Of a stretch of DNA of 64,000 bases, positions 24,621 through 32,689 are shown piece by piece (positions within the stretch are counted from its first letter, which is position 1; the number at the start of each line of letters is the position of its first letter). Under the pieces are notes generated by a model. It saw only the letters and a list, made by a program, of their open reading frames with translations, made no database searches and was not told the DNA's origin. The position numbers and the translations under genes are program-made. The stretch is from Geoanaerobacter sp964528055 (GTDB lineage Bacteria; Desulfobacterota; Desulfuromonadia; Geobacterales; DSM-12255). The stretch covers positions 124,001 to 188,000 of the forward strand of contig CAZGQM010000005.1 of assembly GCA_964528055.1 (NCBI GenBank), written 5' to 3'.

Positions 24621-27142
24621 TGCAAAAACTGCCGGTAGATCAGGTAATGCCGGAACTGCTCCAGGCCCTTGCCGAAGGTAATGGGGTCGTTCTTCAGGCA
24701 CCACCCGGCTCCGGAAAGACCAGCCGGGTCCCTCTCGCACTTCTTGACTCGCCGTTACTCGCGGAAGGCACAGTTGTCATGCTGGAACCGCGACGTCTGG
24801 CAGCGGTGAATGCCGCCTCGTGGCTTGCCAAAAGCTTCGGCGAAGAGGTTGGGCGGAGAGTGGGATATTCAATCCGCTTCAACACGAAGGTTTCGCGGGA
24901 GACCCTTCTGGAAGTTGTCACCGAGGGGCTCCTAACGCGCAGGCTACAGTCCGATCCAGCACTTACAGGGGTATCGGTCGTGATCTTCGATGAGTTCCAC
25001 GAGCGAAGCCTCCACGCGGATACAGCCCTTGCCTTCTGTCTCGACGTGCAACGGACCATCCGACCTGACCTGAAAATTGTCATAATGTCGGCCACTATTG
25101 ATAGCGCACGGATTGCCGGTCTGCTGGGAGGGGTTCGAGTCATCACCTGTGGAGGTGAGAGTCATCCGGTAGAGATTCACTATCTAGGCGAACCAGACCG
25201 CGGAATCGTCCGCGGCGCCTGTAATGCCGTACAGCGGGCGGTACGTGAAACCTCCGGTGATATACTGGTTTTTCTCCCCGGTGCCGGAGAGATTCGCCGA
25301 TGTCACGATCTGTTGCGCGAAGGGGGATCAGACGAACTGCTGATCTGTCAGCTTTATGGCGATCTGCCGTTTGCCGAGCAGGAACAGGCAATACAGCCGA
25401 CTAACCGGCGCAAAGTGGTCCTTGCTACCAATATCGCCGAAACAAGTCTCACAATTGAGGGGGTGGGGGTGGTCATCGATACTGGCCTAGCCCGCCGAGT
25501 GCAGTACGATCCAGGCTCGGGTCTTAATCGCATGCAGACGGTGAGGGTCTCCGACGCATCGGCAACACAGCGCACAGGCCGGGCAGGCCGACAAGGTCCC
25601 GGGGTCTCCTACCGGCTCTGGAGCAAAGGGGTACAGGCTACTCTCCTCCCCTATAATCCGCCTGAAATCAAGGTGGTTGATCTTGCTCCCTTTGCACTTG
25701 AACTGGCAAACTGGGGGATTATTGACGAGAAAACACTCTCCTGGCTGGATCCTCCTGCTCTTGGGCCTTTGAGTGAGGCGCGACAGCTCCTGGTGACCCT
25801 TGGAGCGCTGGACAACCAGGGGTTGATTACTTACCGTGGTCGGAGGATGGCCGATCTTCCTTTGCATCCGAGGCTGTCAAGAATGGTCCTTGCAGGCGAA
25901 GAGCGAGGGAGTTCCGCACTTGCATGCGATCTGGCTGCGCTTCTTGGAGAACGAGACATCTTCCGGCGCGATCATGCCGGACAACGGCAGGTTAGCAGCT
26001 GTGACTATGTTGATCGCCTGGAGGCGCTTGAAGAATGGAGATCCAAGCGAAATGAGCGGTCCCCGCGCACGCTTGACATGCACGCCTGTCAAGTCGTTGA
26101 GCAGGTTTCCAAGCGACTGCGAGGGATGATTAAGCCCCAGTCTGGAATGCCTGCTTCCATGGCTGACGAGCTAGGTATCCTCCTGGCCAAGGCCTTTCCG
26201 GACCGGATCGCCAGGCAGCGGGAAAAGGGTTCGTCCCGATACCTGCTTGCCAATGGCACTGGTGCCGAACTTGGCAGGCACAGCGCACTGCATGACCAGC
26301 CGTTTATCGTTGCAGTTGAAGTAATTGGGCATCCAGGGAAAGAAGGGACTATTCATGGTTCCACTGCAATTTCACTTGAAACGCTTCGACGTGAATTCAT
26401 CGATGATATTCTGCAACAGCGGAAATCGGTATGGAATAAGGAAGATGGCAGGGTATCTGCTTTTCTGGAAGAGAACCTGGGTGAACTGGTGCTTTCAAGT
26501 CGCCCTGTTCAGCCCGTCGGTACAGAAGCGTCAACAGCGCTCATTACAGCCATCGCCGCGAACTATGATTTGGCGGATCTCCCCTGGACTATTGCAGCTC
26601 GCCAGTTCCAGGGCCGTTTGAAGTTTCTGAAGGCCGCTTGCCTTGAGCGGGAGTGGCCGGATCTCTCAACCGCCAACCTTTCAGAGACCCTCTCCGGTTG
26701 GCTGGCTCCTGCCCTGTATGGGATGAAATCCCTGGCAGATTTGCGGCGTCTGGATATGCTTGCGCTTCTAAAGGGACTCTGTTCCTGGGAGCAGTTGCGT
26801 CTGATCGAACAAGGAGCGCCGACGCATCTGGTGGTGCCGAGCGGTTCAAGGGTCCAGCTTGAGTACTCCGATGGGGAACCAACCCTTTCGGTAAAGCTCC
26901 AGGAGATGTTCGGTCTTTCAGAGACGCCGACGGTTGCCTGGGGTCGGGTGCCGGTACTTCTCCATCTGCTGTCGCCTGCACGTCGGCCGATACAGGTAAC
27001 AAGTGATCTGCTCAGTTTCTGGGAAAATACGTATCCTGTGGTCAGGAAGGAACTGAAGGGTCGCTATCCAAAACATCCCTGGCCGGACGATCCTTGGAGC
27101 GCGGTGCCGACACGATGGACGAAAAAGCGGGGAAGTTCGTAA
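24620..27142 (+). CDS. hrpB: ATP-dependent helicase HrpB
   Basis: 840 residues. Walker A is APPGSGKTSRVPLALL near residue 30, followed by motif II as DEFHE, motif III SAT, and motif VI QRTGRAGRQGPGVSYRLW. The long C-terminal part, including AWGRVPVLLHLLSPARRPIQVT, is that of the HrpB branch of DEAH proteins. The cellular substrate of HrpB is poorly known. The start overlaps the stop of the HAD gene by one base. Length fits the family (about 820-850). Confidence 0.95.
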   Translation: MQKLPVDQVMPELLQALAEGNGVVLQAPPGSGKTSRVPLALLDSPLLAEGTVVMLEPRRLAAVNAASWLAKSFGEEVGRRVGYSIRFNTKVSRETLLEVVTEGLLTRRLQSDPALTGVSVVIFDEFHERSLHADTALAFCLDVQRTIRPDLKIVIMSATIDSARIAGLLGGVRVITCGGESHPVEIHYLGEPDRGIVRGACNAVQRAVRETSGDILVFLPGAGEIRRCHDLLREGGSDELLICQLYGDLPFAEQEQAIQPTNRRKVVLATNIAETSLTIEGVGVVIDTGLARRVQYDPGSGLNRMQTVRVSDASATQRTGRAGRQGPGVSYRLWSKGVQATLLPYNPPEIKVVDLAPFALELANWGIIDEKTLSWLDPPALGPLSEARQLLVTLGALDNQGLITYRGRRMADLPLHPRLSRMVLAGEERGSSALACDLAALLGERDIFRRDHAGQRQVSSCDYVDRLEALEEWRSKRNERSPRTLDMHACQVVEQVSKRLRGMIKPQSGMPASMADELGILLAKAFPDRIARQREKGSSRYLLANGTGAELGRHSALHDQPFIVAVEVIGHPGKEGTIHGSTAISLETLRREFIDDILQQRKSVWNKEDGRVSAFLEENLGELVLSSRPVQPVGTEASTALITAIAANYDLADLPWTIAARQFQGRLKFLKAACLEREWPDLSTANLSETLSGWLAPALYGMKSLADLRRLDMLALLKGLCSWEQLRLIEQGAPTHLVVPSGSRVQLEYSDGEPTLSVKLQEMFGLSETPTVAWGRVPVLLHLLSPARRPIQVTSDLLSFWENTYPVVRKELKGRYPKHPWPDDPWSAVPTRWTKKRGSS

Positions 27143-27152
27143 TGGCGAATTG

Positions 27153-27890
27153 TTATCGAAGATTCGTAAAGAGAATCGTACCGTCACTCTGCAGGAATCG
27201 ACGAATGGGGGCAGCAGCTAGGGACTGGGGATGTTGAAACGTGGTCCCTGCGGGCATGAATGATGAGGTGATGTTTTCTCCGGATTTCCAGGCCTCGAAG
27301 TGGAGATGAGGGCCTGTCGAGCGACCGGTTGACCCTGAGAGGGCGATTGTCGTGGTCCGATCCACAACTGATCCTTCGTTTGCGATATTTCTTTCGTGGT
27401 GGGCATATACGGTCACTCTACCATCGGGATGTTCGATGATAACCGAGTTGCCGTAGCCGTTCCGCCAACCGCTGAAAATGACCGTGCCTGGTGCAACCGG
27501 TTTTACCGGTGTTCCGGATGGGGCGGCAATATCCATCCCCTTGTGATGACGCAATCTTCCGTCGAATGGGTCGTTGCGGTTTCCGGTTGGAGAGGTAATC
27601 ACCCCTTTGACCGGGAGAAAGCCACTGATCGAAGCAGTCTGCAAGGTCGTGGATTCAGGGGATGCATGCGATGGTTCAGAAAGAGGTGACCGGGTCTGAC
27701 GGATTTGAGTTCGTGTGCTCTGTCTCTCCTTCATAAAAAGTGTGTAACGCGCTTCTTTAGGAGCATCCGTGTATGAGATCACGCCGTCACTGTCGCCGTC
27801 GTCAAAACGGTAGATATCACCCCATACAGTGACGGCCACGCACTGAGCGCTCAATAACATTATGCAGAATAATTGTTTTCGCATGATCAT
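27153..27890 (-). CDS. M23 family metallopeptidase with DUF4124-like N-terminus
   Basis: 245 residues with a signal peptide (residues 1-24). A DUF4124-like strand pair (DIYRFDDGDSDGVISYTDAP) comes first, then a Ser/Thr-rich linker, and from about residue 95 an M23/LytM domain with the zinc ligands H-x3-D in HHKGMD and H-x-H in GPHLHFE. The fold is kept to GTVIFSGWRNGYGNSV. It is a secreted cell-wall endopeptidase or a regulator of one. The end (FLQSDGTILFTNL) echoes the DUF4124 repeat. It converges with hrpB with a gap of 10 bases. Confidence 0.9.
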   Translation of the reverse strand: MIMRKQLFCIMLLSAQCVAVTVWGDIYRFDDGDSDGVISYTDAPKEARYTLFMKERQSTRTQIRQTRSPLSEPSHASPESTTLQTASISGFLPVKGVITSPTGNRNDPFDGRLRHHKGMDIAAPSGTPVKPVAPGTVIFSGWRNGYGNSVIIEHPDGRVTVYAHHERNIANEGSVVDRTTTIALSGSTGRSTGPHLHFEAWKSGENITSSFMPAGTTFQHPQSLAAAPIRRFLQSDGTILFTNLR

Positions 27891-28377
27891 AATGGAATAA
27901 ATCCAATTGTTGTTATATACTTCTGCACTAATGGTACCAGCTTAAGGAGAGTAACGCAATGCGCATTGCGGTGGCGCTTGGCATCATTTATGGCGCTATG
28001 CCGTAGCGTGCAGGAACTGTCTCTCGGTCTTCATGCATGCGATTATGAGGTGGTCTAGGCGCCAGATCGGTGAACGGCGATTATCGCCTGGTGCAGGTTT
28101 TTGCTACCCGCACTCCTGAAGAGATCGGACCAGTGGAGCATCTGCTTGACGGGCTCAAGACATTTGCCAAATCTGAAGGGATTTTGCTTGCCAAAGAGCT
28201 CAACCATCCATTTTCCTCTCAATTTTATCGATCACTCCAATAGAGATGCCGAATTGTTAGGCAGTGAGTAAGTCTGGTGTGCATTATTTTTATGCTGTTT
28301 GCAGAGCAATTTACGGTGTGAAAAATAATAATATTGTAACTGTCTTAAATTGTGTGATTTTATTTTTATTTTTACGA
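27891..28377. other. Gene-poor stretch with a probable gene remnant
   Basis: About 490 bases between the M23 gene and the glnB promoter. It contains a short reading frame, described separately (28049-28243), and shorter open pieces upstream in other frames, beginning ATGCGCATTGCGGTGGCG at 27960 and soon broken by TAG. From 28250 it becomes very AT-rich. This is what a decayed gene followed by a promoter region would look like. No repeat or RNA gene was seen. Confidence 0.5.
28049..28243 (+). pseudogene. Possible remnant coding frame, unrecognised
   Basis: An open frame of 65 codons from just after a TGA to a TAG at 28241-28243, with a possible GTG start at 28070. The translation (VNGDYRLVQVFATRTPEEI, then VEHLLDGLKTFAKSEGILLA) is compositionally normal protein. 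There is no ribosome site, and the upstream part, which should supply the rest of a domain, is split over other frames. It may be the 3' end of a decayed gene. No family was recognised. Confidence 0.35.
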
Positions 28378-28395
28378 TTGGCAAATATTTTGCTC
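28378..28395 (+). promoter_or_regulatory. Sigma-54 (-24/-12) promoter of glnB
   Basis: TTGGCAAATATTTTGCTC: GG at 28380-28381 and GC at 28392-28393, 10 bases between them, good match to TTGGCA-N6-TTGC. It leaves a leader of about 85 bases before glnB, in an AT-rich region. Nitrogen genes in this group are commonly under RpoN. Confidence 0.8.
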
Positions 28396-28489
28396 ATTCA
28401 GGTTGAGTTACAACTGCCTTTTGACGCAACAAGAGTTGTGCTGTACACTGACTAACCATTTATAAAATTCTGCGAGGGGGTGACTGTCC

Positions 28490-28828
28490 TTGAAAAAAGT
28501 GGAAGCGATCATAAAGCCTTTCAAACTCGACGAAGTTAAGGATGCACTCAACGAAATCGGCATCCAGGGTATTACTGTCAGCGAGATCAAAGGGTTCGGG
28601 AGGCAGAAGGGGCACACTGAGCTCTATCGAGGCGCTGAGTACGTTGTTGACTTCATACCGAAGATCAAGATGGAGATCATTGTTTCAGATGACATTGTTG
28701 CAAAGGTGGTAGAGACCATCGAGCAATCTGCAAAGACAGGCCGCATAGGCGATGGCAAGATTTTCGTTACGTCTGTCGAGGAAGTTGTCCGGATACGCAC
28801 TGGAGAGCGAGGCGAAGACGCGCTGTAA
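28490..28828 (+). CDS. glnB: Nitrogen regulatory protein P-II
   Basis: 112 residues, starting at TTG 28490 after GAGGGGG. All P-II features are present: the uridylylatable Y51 in TELYRGAEYVVDF, the B-loop TGRIGDGKIF, and the C-terminal RTGERGEDAL. It senses 2-oxoglutarate and ATP/ADP and controls glutamine synthetase adenylylation, nitrogen regulators and ammonium transport. It stands before glnA with 135 bases between, and has a sigma-54 promoter. GlnK is a sister form that sequence alone does not fully exclude; no amtB is adjacent. Confidence 0.95.
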   Translation: MKKVEAIIKPFKLDEVKDALNEIGIQGITVSEIKGFGRQKGHTELYRGAEYVVDFIPKIKMEIIVSDDIVAKVVETIEQSAKTGRIGDGKIFVTSVEEVVRIRTGERGEDAL

Positions 28829-28886
28829 CCGGGGTTTATGTAAAATGTTATGATGAGGTAGATACGCAATCGGGATGCTAGCGGTA

Positions 28887-28920
28887 CTATTGCAGATCGA
28901 ACAATGTTTTTTTGCAATAG
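28887..28920. promoter_or_regulatory. Inverted repeat in the glnB-glnA gap
   Basis: CTATTGCA (28887-28894) and TGCAATAG (28913-28920), a perfect 8-base inverted repeat separated by 18 bases, ending 43 bases before glnA. It could be an operator or an RNA hairpin. No run of T follows, so it is not a terminator of the usual kind. Confidence 0.4.
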
Positions 28921-28963
28921 GCTTAAATTTCAAACAGTTTATCACAGCGAAAGGAGATAATTG

Positions 28964-30376
28964 ATGACACCGAAACAGGTAGTAGATTTTGCCAAAGAAA
29001 ATGGCGCATTGATGGTTGATTTCAAGTTTATGGATTTCGTAGGTATCTGGCAGCACTTTTCAGTACCGATGTCAGAGTTTGGCGAGGACACTTTCGATGA
29101 GGGACAGGGCTTCGACGGCTCATCGATCCGCGGTTGGCAGCCAATTCATGCCTCTGACATGATCATCCTTCCCGATCCTGCTACAGCAAAGATGGATCCG
29201 TTTACCGCTATTCCGACCCTCTCTTTGATCTGCAACATCTTTGACCCGATCACCAAGGAAGACTACAGCCGAGATCCACGCAACATCGCTCGCAAGGCTG
29301 AGGCATACCTCAAGTCCACCGGAATTGGCGACACCGGTTATTTCGGCCCTGAGGCCGAGTTCTTCATCTTTGATGACGTCCGTTACGACTCCACTGCAAA
29401 CCAGTCATTCTACGCGCTAGACTCGGTCGAAGGGACATGGAACACCGGTCGAGAGGAGTTCCCCAACCTGGGCTACAAACCGCGCCACAAGGAAGGGTAT
29501 TTCCCCGTCTCTCCCACAGATTCCCAGAATGACCTTCGTAACGAGATGGTGATGGAACTGCAGAAGGTAGGAATTCGCGTCGAGTGCCAGCACCATGAAG
29601 TTGCAACCGGCGGCCAGGCAGAGATCGACATGCGCTTCAATTCTCTCGTTGCCATGGCAGATGATCTCCAGTGGTTCAAATATGTTGTCAAGAACGTGGC
29701 CTGCCGAAACGGCAAGACCGTCACCTTCATGCCGAAACCTCTCTACGGCGACAACGGCTCTGGTATGCACTGCCACATGTCCATATGGAAGAACGGCACC
29801 AACCTGTTCGCAGGTGACAAGTACGGCGGGCTTTCACAGATGGCACTCTGGTACATCGGCGGCATCATCAAGCACGCCAAGGCTCTCTGCGCCTTCACCA
29901 ACCCGACCACCAACTCTTACAAGCGATTGGTGCCCGGCTTCGAAGCCCCGGTCAACATGGCATACTCCAGCCGGAACCGCTCTGCCTCAATCCGTATTCC
30001 GATGGTCTCCACCAACCCGAAAGCCAAGCGGATCGAGTACCGTACTCCGGATCCTTCAGCCAACGGCTACCTCGCTTTTGCTGCAATGCTGATGGCTGGT
30101 CTCGACGGGATCGAGAACAAGATTGATCCGGGTCAACCTCTGGACAAGGATATTTACGGACTCTCACCTGAGGAACTCAAAGACATTCCGTCTGCACCGG
30201 GTACCCTCGAAGAAGCGCTCAAATGCCTCCAGGAAGATCATGAGTTTCTTCTTAAGGGAGATGTCTTCACTCCGGACGTCATCGAGAAGTGGATCGAGTA
30301 CAAGACCGAAGCTGAAGTTAACCCGGTCCGGATGCGTCCGGTACCGCTCGAATTCGCTCTTTACTACGACGTATGA
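28964..30376 (+). CDS. glnA: Glutamine synthetase, type I
   Basis: 470 residues, start ATG 28964 after AAAGGAG (an in-frame TTG three bases earlier is unlikely). The beta-grasp and catalytic domains are typical of GSI: FDGSSIRGW, FGPEAEFFIFD, GSGMHCHMS and NRSASIRIP. Tyr398 in DIYGLSPEE is the expected adenylylation site, so GlnE-type control is likely. It makes glutamine from glutamate, ammonia and ATP. It is cotranscribed with glnB or has its own start; a perfect terminator follows. Confidence 0.97.
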   Translation: MTPKQVVDFAKENGALMVDFKFMDFVGIWQHFSVPMSEFGEDTFDEGQGFDGSSIRGWQPIHASDMIILPDPATAKMDPFTAIPTLSLICNIFDPITKEDYSRDPRNIARKAEAYLKSTGIGDTGYFGPEAEFFIFDDVRYDSTANQSFYALDSVEGTWNTGREEFPNLGYKPRHKEGYFPVSPTDSQNDLRNEMVMELQKVGIRVECQHHEVATGGQAEIDMRFNSLVAMADDLQWFKYVVKNVACRNGKTVTFMPKPLYGDNGSGMHCHMSIWKNGTNLFAGDKYGGLSQMALWYIGGIIKHAKALCAFTNPTTNSYKRLVPGFEAPVNMAYSSRNRSASIRIPMVSTNPKAKRIEYRTPDPSANGYLAFAAMLMAGLDGIENKIDPGQPLDKDIYGLSPEELKDIPSAPGTLEEALKCLQEDHEFLLKGDVFTPDVIEKWIEYKTEAEVNPVRMRPVPLEFALYYDV

Positions 30377-30401
30377 TCGGATACTACTGATAATTGCTGA
30401 A

Positions 30402-30436
30402 AAACTAAAGGCGGGAGCTATCCCGCCTTTAGTTTT
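30402..30436 (+). terminator. Intrinsic terminator after glnA
   Basis: A perfect 15-bp stem, AAACTAAAGGCGGGA (30402-30416) with TCCCGCCTTTAGTTT (30421-30435), loop GCTA, in a T-rich end. Confidence 0.93.
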
Positions 30437-30647
30437 ACTTACTTGGAATAAATGCGGGAAGAGAGTTTAAACGCGACGATGAAGTATGGTCACTCTCTGC
30501 TCTCCGGACTCTGAGGGGAGTAAAGCCCTTTGAACCCCTGATAACCATCTGCTCCTTGGCTTCAATCTTCCTGGAAATACGTTGTGCGCCTTGAATGTTA
30601 ATATTAAGGTTGTATAATTTGAAGTGCTAATTTCGTGGGGGTGCCCT

Positions 30648-30905
30648 ATGGACATCAGGGTCGTAAGAGTCCGCAAGTCAGCACGAATGTCTGAAAAATT
30701 TTCTACCGAATATGTGGAAGAGTCCTGCCTGCAAGAGATGATCGATTCCGGTGAGATTTTTGCTTTTCGTCGTTCTGATGGATGGGTTACGGTAATCTAT
30801 GATCGTATACGGGTTAAACAGACAAATTACAGTGGCCCCGATCGGCGCAAACATTTATTTAGCAATGAATTGTCGGGCGTATATATCTCCACATCTATGC
30901 CATGA
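30648..30905 (+). CDS. Small conserved protein, GSU3473-like
   Basis: 85 residues, start ATG 30648 after GGGGG. The layout (LQEMIDSGEIFAFRRSDGWVTV, then YSGPDRRK) is that of small Geobacter proteins known as the GSU3473 family, whose function is not known. No signal peptide or membrane segment is seen. It lies just upstream of the pyrimidine promoter at 30934 and is likely a separate unit. The family name is given from pattern memory. Confidence 0.65.
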   Translation: MDIRVVRVRKSARMSEKFSTEYVEESCLQEMIDSGEIFAFRRSDGWVTVIYDRIRVKQTNYSGPDRRKHLFSNELSGVYISTSMP

Positions 30906-30933
30906 TTGCACCCGAGAATCGATCTCTTTCCCC

Positions 30934-30962
30934 TTGACGATCTCCTGACCCGATGCTATAGT
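30934..30962 (+). promoter_or_regulatory. Sigma-70 promoter of the pyrimidine operon
   Basis: TTGACG at 30934-30939, a 17-base spacer and TATAGT at 30957-30962. The predicted transcript start is near 30969, about 155 bases before pyrR, which leaves room for the leader described next. Confidence 0.8.
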
Positions 30963-30989
30963 CACAAAAAACTTTCACGATATATGACA

Positions 30990-31024
30990 ACCTTTTAATT
31001 TAACCCCGTGAGGTTAGCAAAGGT
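30990..31024 (+). promoter_or_regulatory. PyrR-binding hairpin (anti-antiterminator)
   Basis: Lower stem ACCTTT (30990-30995) with AAAGGT (31019-31024); internal loop TAATT on the 5' side and GC on the 3' side; upper stem TAACC (31001-31005) with GGTTA (31012-31016); hexaloop CCGTGA (31006-31011). The hexaloop fits the CNGNGA signature of PyrR-binding loops in Bacillus pyr leaders, and the bulged lower stem is also as expected. The segment AAAGGT can instead pair with GCCTTT at 31059-31064, which is part of the terminator's 5' arm, so the two structures exclude each other. Confidence 0.85.
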
Positions 31025-31056
31025 GACGCAAAGAAACTCAAACAACTGATTTTGAG

Positions 31057-31090
31057 AAGCCTTTCCGCCGCTGCGTGGAGAGGCTTTTTT
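31057..31090 (+). terminator. Attenuator terminator of the pyr leader
   Basis: AAGCCTTTCC (31057-31066) with GGAGAGGCTT (31077-31086, one G-T pair), followed by T to 31090, before pyrR. A small hairpin CTCAAA/TTTGAG (31037-31042 and 31051-31056) lies inside the alternative antiterminator. Its position in front of the coding sequence marks it as an attenuator. Confidence 0.8.
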
Positions 31091-31124
31091 ATGTTGCGAA
31101 CTACCATGGAAAGGAGGACGCACT

Positions 31125-31661
31125 GTGGCAAATGAAACGACGGTCATACTGGACGACACCGGGACAAGGCGTGCATTGACGCGCATTGCACACGAAATTC
31201 TGGAGCGGAACAAAGGGGTGAGTGAGCTGGTTCTGGTCGGTATCCGGACAGGCGGGGTTCACATTGCTCGCGAGCTGGGCCGACGACTGGAAGAGATTGA
31301 AGGGGAGGCGGTTCCTGTCGGTGAGGTTGACATTACCCTTTACCGCGACGACATTAAAGGGCATTCAGAACATCTCCCCGTTGGTAAAACCGATATTCCC
31401 TTTACCATGGAAGGAAAGCGGGTGATTCTGGTTGACGACGTCCTTTTCACCGGGAGAACCATCAGGGCTGCCATGGATGCTCTCATGGATTATGGCAGGC
31501 CGACGAATATTCAGCTGGCGGTATTGATCGACAGGGGGCATCGTGAGCTACCGATCCGCGCTGATTTTGTGGGACGAAACGTTCCAACGAGCATTAAAGA
31601 GAGCATCCAGGTGCAGTTTGACGCCGACAACAGGCCAACCGACGTGGTCTTGCGGAAATAG
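31125..31661 (+). CDS. pyrR: Bifunctional pyr operon RNA-binding regulator / uracil phosphoribosyltransferase
   Basis: 178 residues, start GTG 31125 after AAAGGAGG. The PRPP-binding motif is VILVDDVLFTGRTIRA. The family signatures VGIRTGGVHIARELGRRL and DITLYRDD are present, and RGHRELPIRADFVGRNVPT is the usual PyrR C-terminal part. PyrR proteins bind the leader RNA of pyr genes when UMP is high and favour termination. The matching leader is directly upstream, so autoregulation is expected. Confidence 0.95.
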   Translation: MANETTVILDDTGTRRALTRIAHEILERNKGVSELVLVGIRTGGVHIARELGRRLEEIEGEAVPVGEVDITLYRDDIKGHSEHLPVGKTDIPFTMEGKRVILVDDVLFTGRTIRAAMDALMDYGRPTNIQLAVLIDRGHRELPIRADFVGRNVPTSIKESIQVQFDADNRPTDVVLRK

Positions 31662-31676
31662 GAGAGGGGGGACATC

Positions 31677-32612
31677 ATGGGATTCAAGCACAAGGACATT
31701 ATCGCCCTGCGTGACCTGACCAGGGAAGAGATCCAGCTTCTGCTGGATACTGCCGAGAACATGCGGGAGATCAACAGCAGGGATATCAAGAAGGTTCCGA
31801 CGCTGCGAGGCAAGACCATCATCAACCTCTTCTATGAGGCCTCAACGCGTACTCGAACCTCCTTTGAGATTGCTGCCAAACGCCTCTCGGCGGATGCGGT
31901 CAACATCACCCCTTCGACCAGTTCCGCAACCAAGGGGGAGACTCTGCTTGACACGGCTAACAACCTTATGGCCATGAAGCCGGACATTATCGTCATGCGA
32001 CATGCCATATCCGGAGCACACTATTTCCTTGCCAAACGCCTCTCCTGTTCAATCATCAACGCAGGCGACGGTGCACATGAGCACCCTTCACAGGGACTTT
32101 TGGACATGCTGACCATGCGCGACAGGTTTGGTACACTTGAGGGTCTCAAGGTTGCTATTGTCGGCGATATAACCCACAGCCGAGTGGCACGGTCAAATAT
32201 CCAGGGATTGACCAGAATGGGGTCTCACGTGTTTCTGGCAGGCCCCCCCACTATGATGCCTACTGGTGTAGAGCAGTTGGGTAATGTAACCGTCTGCAAG
32301 GATATGCGCGAAGCTATAGACGCTGCAGATGTAGTGATGATGCTCCGGATTCAGCTGGAACGACAGGGTAAGACCCTACTGCCGACCATGAAGGAGTACT
32401 CCCGTTACTACGGCCTGAATCCCGAAAATCTAAAACTGGCCAAAAAGGATGCTATGGTGATGCACCCCGGTCCGATCAATAGAGGGGTTGAACTCTCATC
32501 CTACGTTGCCGACTGCGATCAGTCTCATATCCTCAAGCAGGTGGAGAACGGCGTTGCGGTAAGAATGGCCATGCTGTACCACGTCAGTGGCGGAGAATTG
32601 ACCGCAGAATAG
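31677..32612 (+). CDS. pyrB: Aspartate carbamoyltransferase catalytic subunit
   Basis: 311 residues. The carbamoyl phosphate motif FYEASTRTRTSFE and the aspartate region (HPGPINRGVEL) are intact. Length is that of the unregulated bacterial type; no pyrI is in the window, as in Bacillus. It makes carbamoyl aspartate, the second step of UMP synthesis. It follows pyrR after 15 bases. Confidence 0.97.
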   Translation: MGFKHKDIIALRDLTREEIQLLLDTAENMREINSRDIKKVPTLRGKTIINLFYEASTRTRTSFEIAAKRLSADAVNITPSTSSATKGETLLDTANNLMAMKPDIIVMRHAISGAHYFLAKRLSCSIINAGDGAHEHPSQGLLDMLTMRDRFGTLEGLKVAIVGDITHSRVARSNIQGLTRMGSHVFLAGPPTMMPTGVEQLGNVTVCKDMREAIDAADVVMMLRIQLERQGKTLLPTMKEYSRYYGLNPENLKLAKKDAMVMHPGPINRGVELSSYVADCDQSHILKQVENGVAVRMAMLYHVSGGELTAE

Positions 32613-32618
32613 TTTCTT

Positions 32619-32670
32619 GTGGGGGTGCATTGAATGCCCCCCTGGGCGAACGTTGTTCGCCCCTACATTT
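32619..32670. repeat. REP-like double hairpin between pyrB and pyrC
   Basis: Two hairpins in tandem: GGGG-GTGCATT with AATGC-CCCC (from 32620), and GGGCGAAC (32644-32651) with GTTCGCCC (32655-32662), followed by CTACAT. The motif GGGCG-loop-CGCCCCTACAT recurs at 35144. Such GGGCGAAC/GTTCGCCC elements are dispersed in many genomes. Confidence 0.65.
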
Positions 32671-32689
32671 CCAAATCGAGGTGATACAT

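Noticed and set aside
30474..30676. 69-codon minus-strand frame after glnA
   Set aside because: No ribosome site, unrelated composition, and it overlaps the plus-strand gene at 30648.
31021..31045. GACGCAAAG word in the pyr leader resembling part of a c-di-GMP (GEMM) riboswitch
   Set aside because: The rest of the GEMM fold is absent and the segment is explained by the PyrR attenuator.
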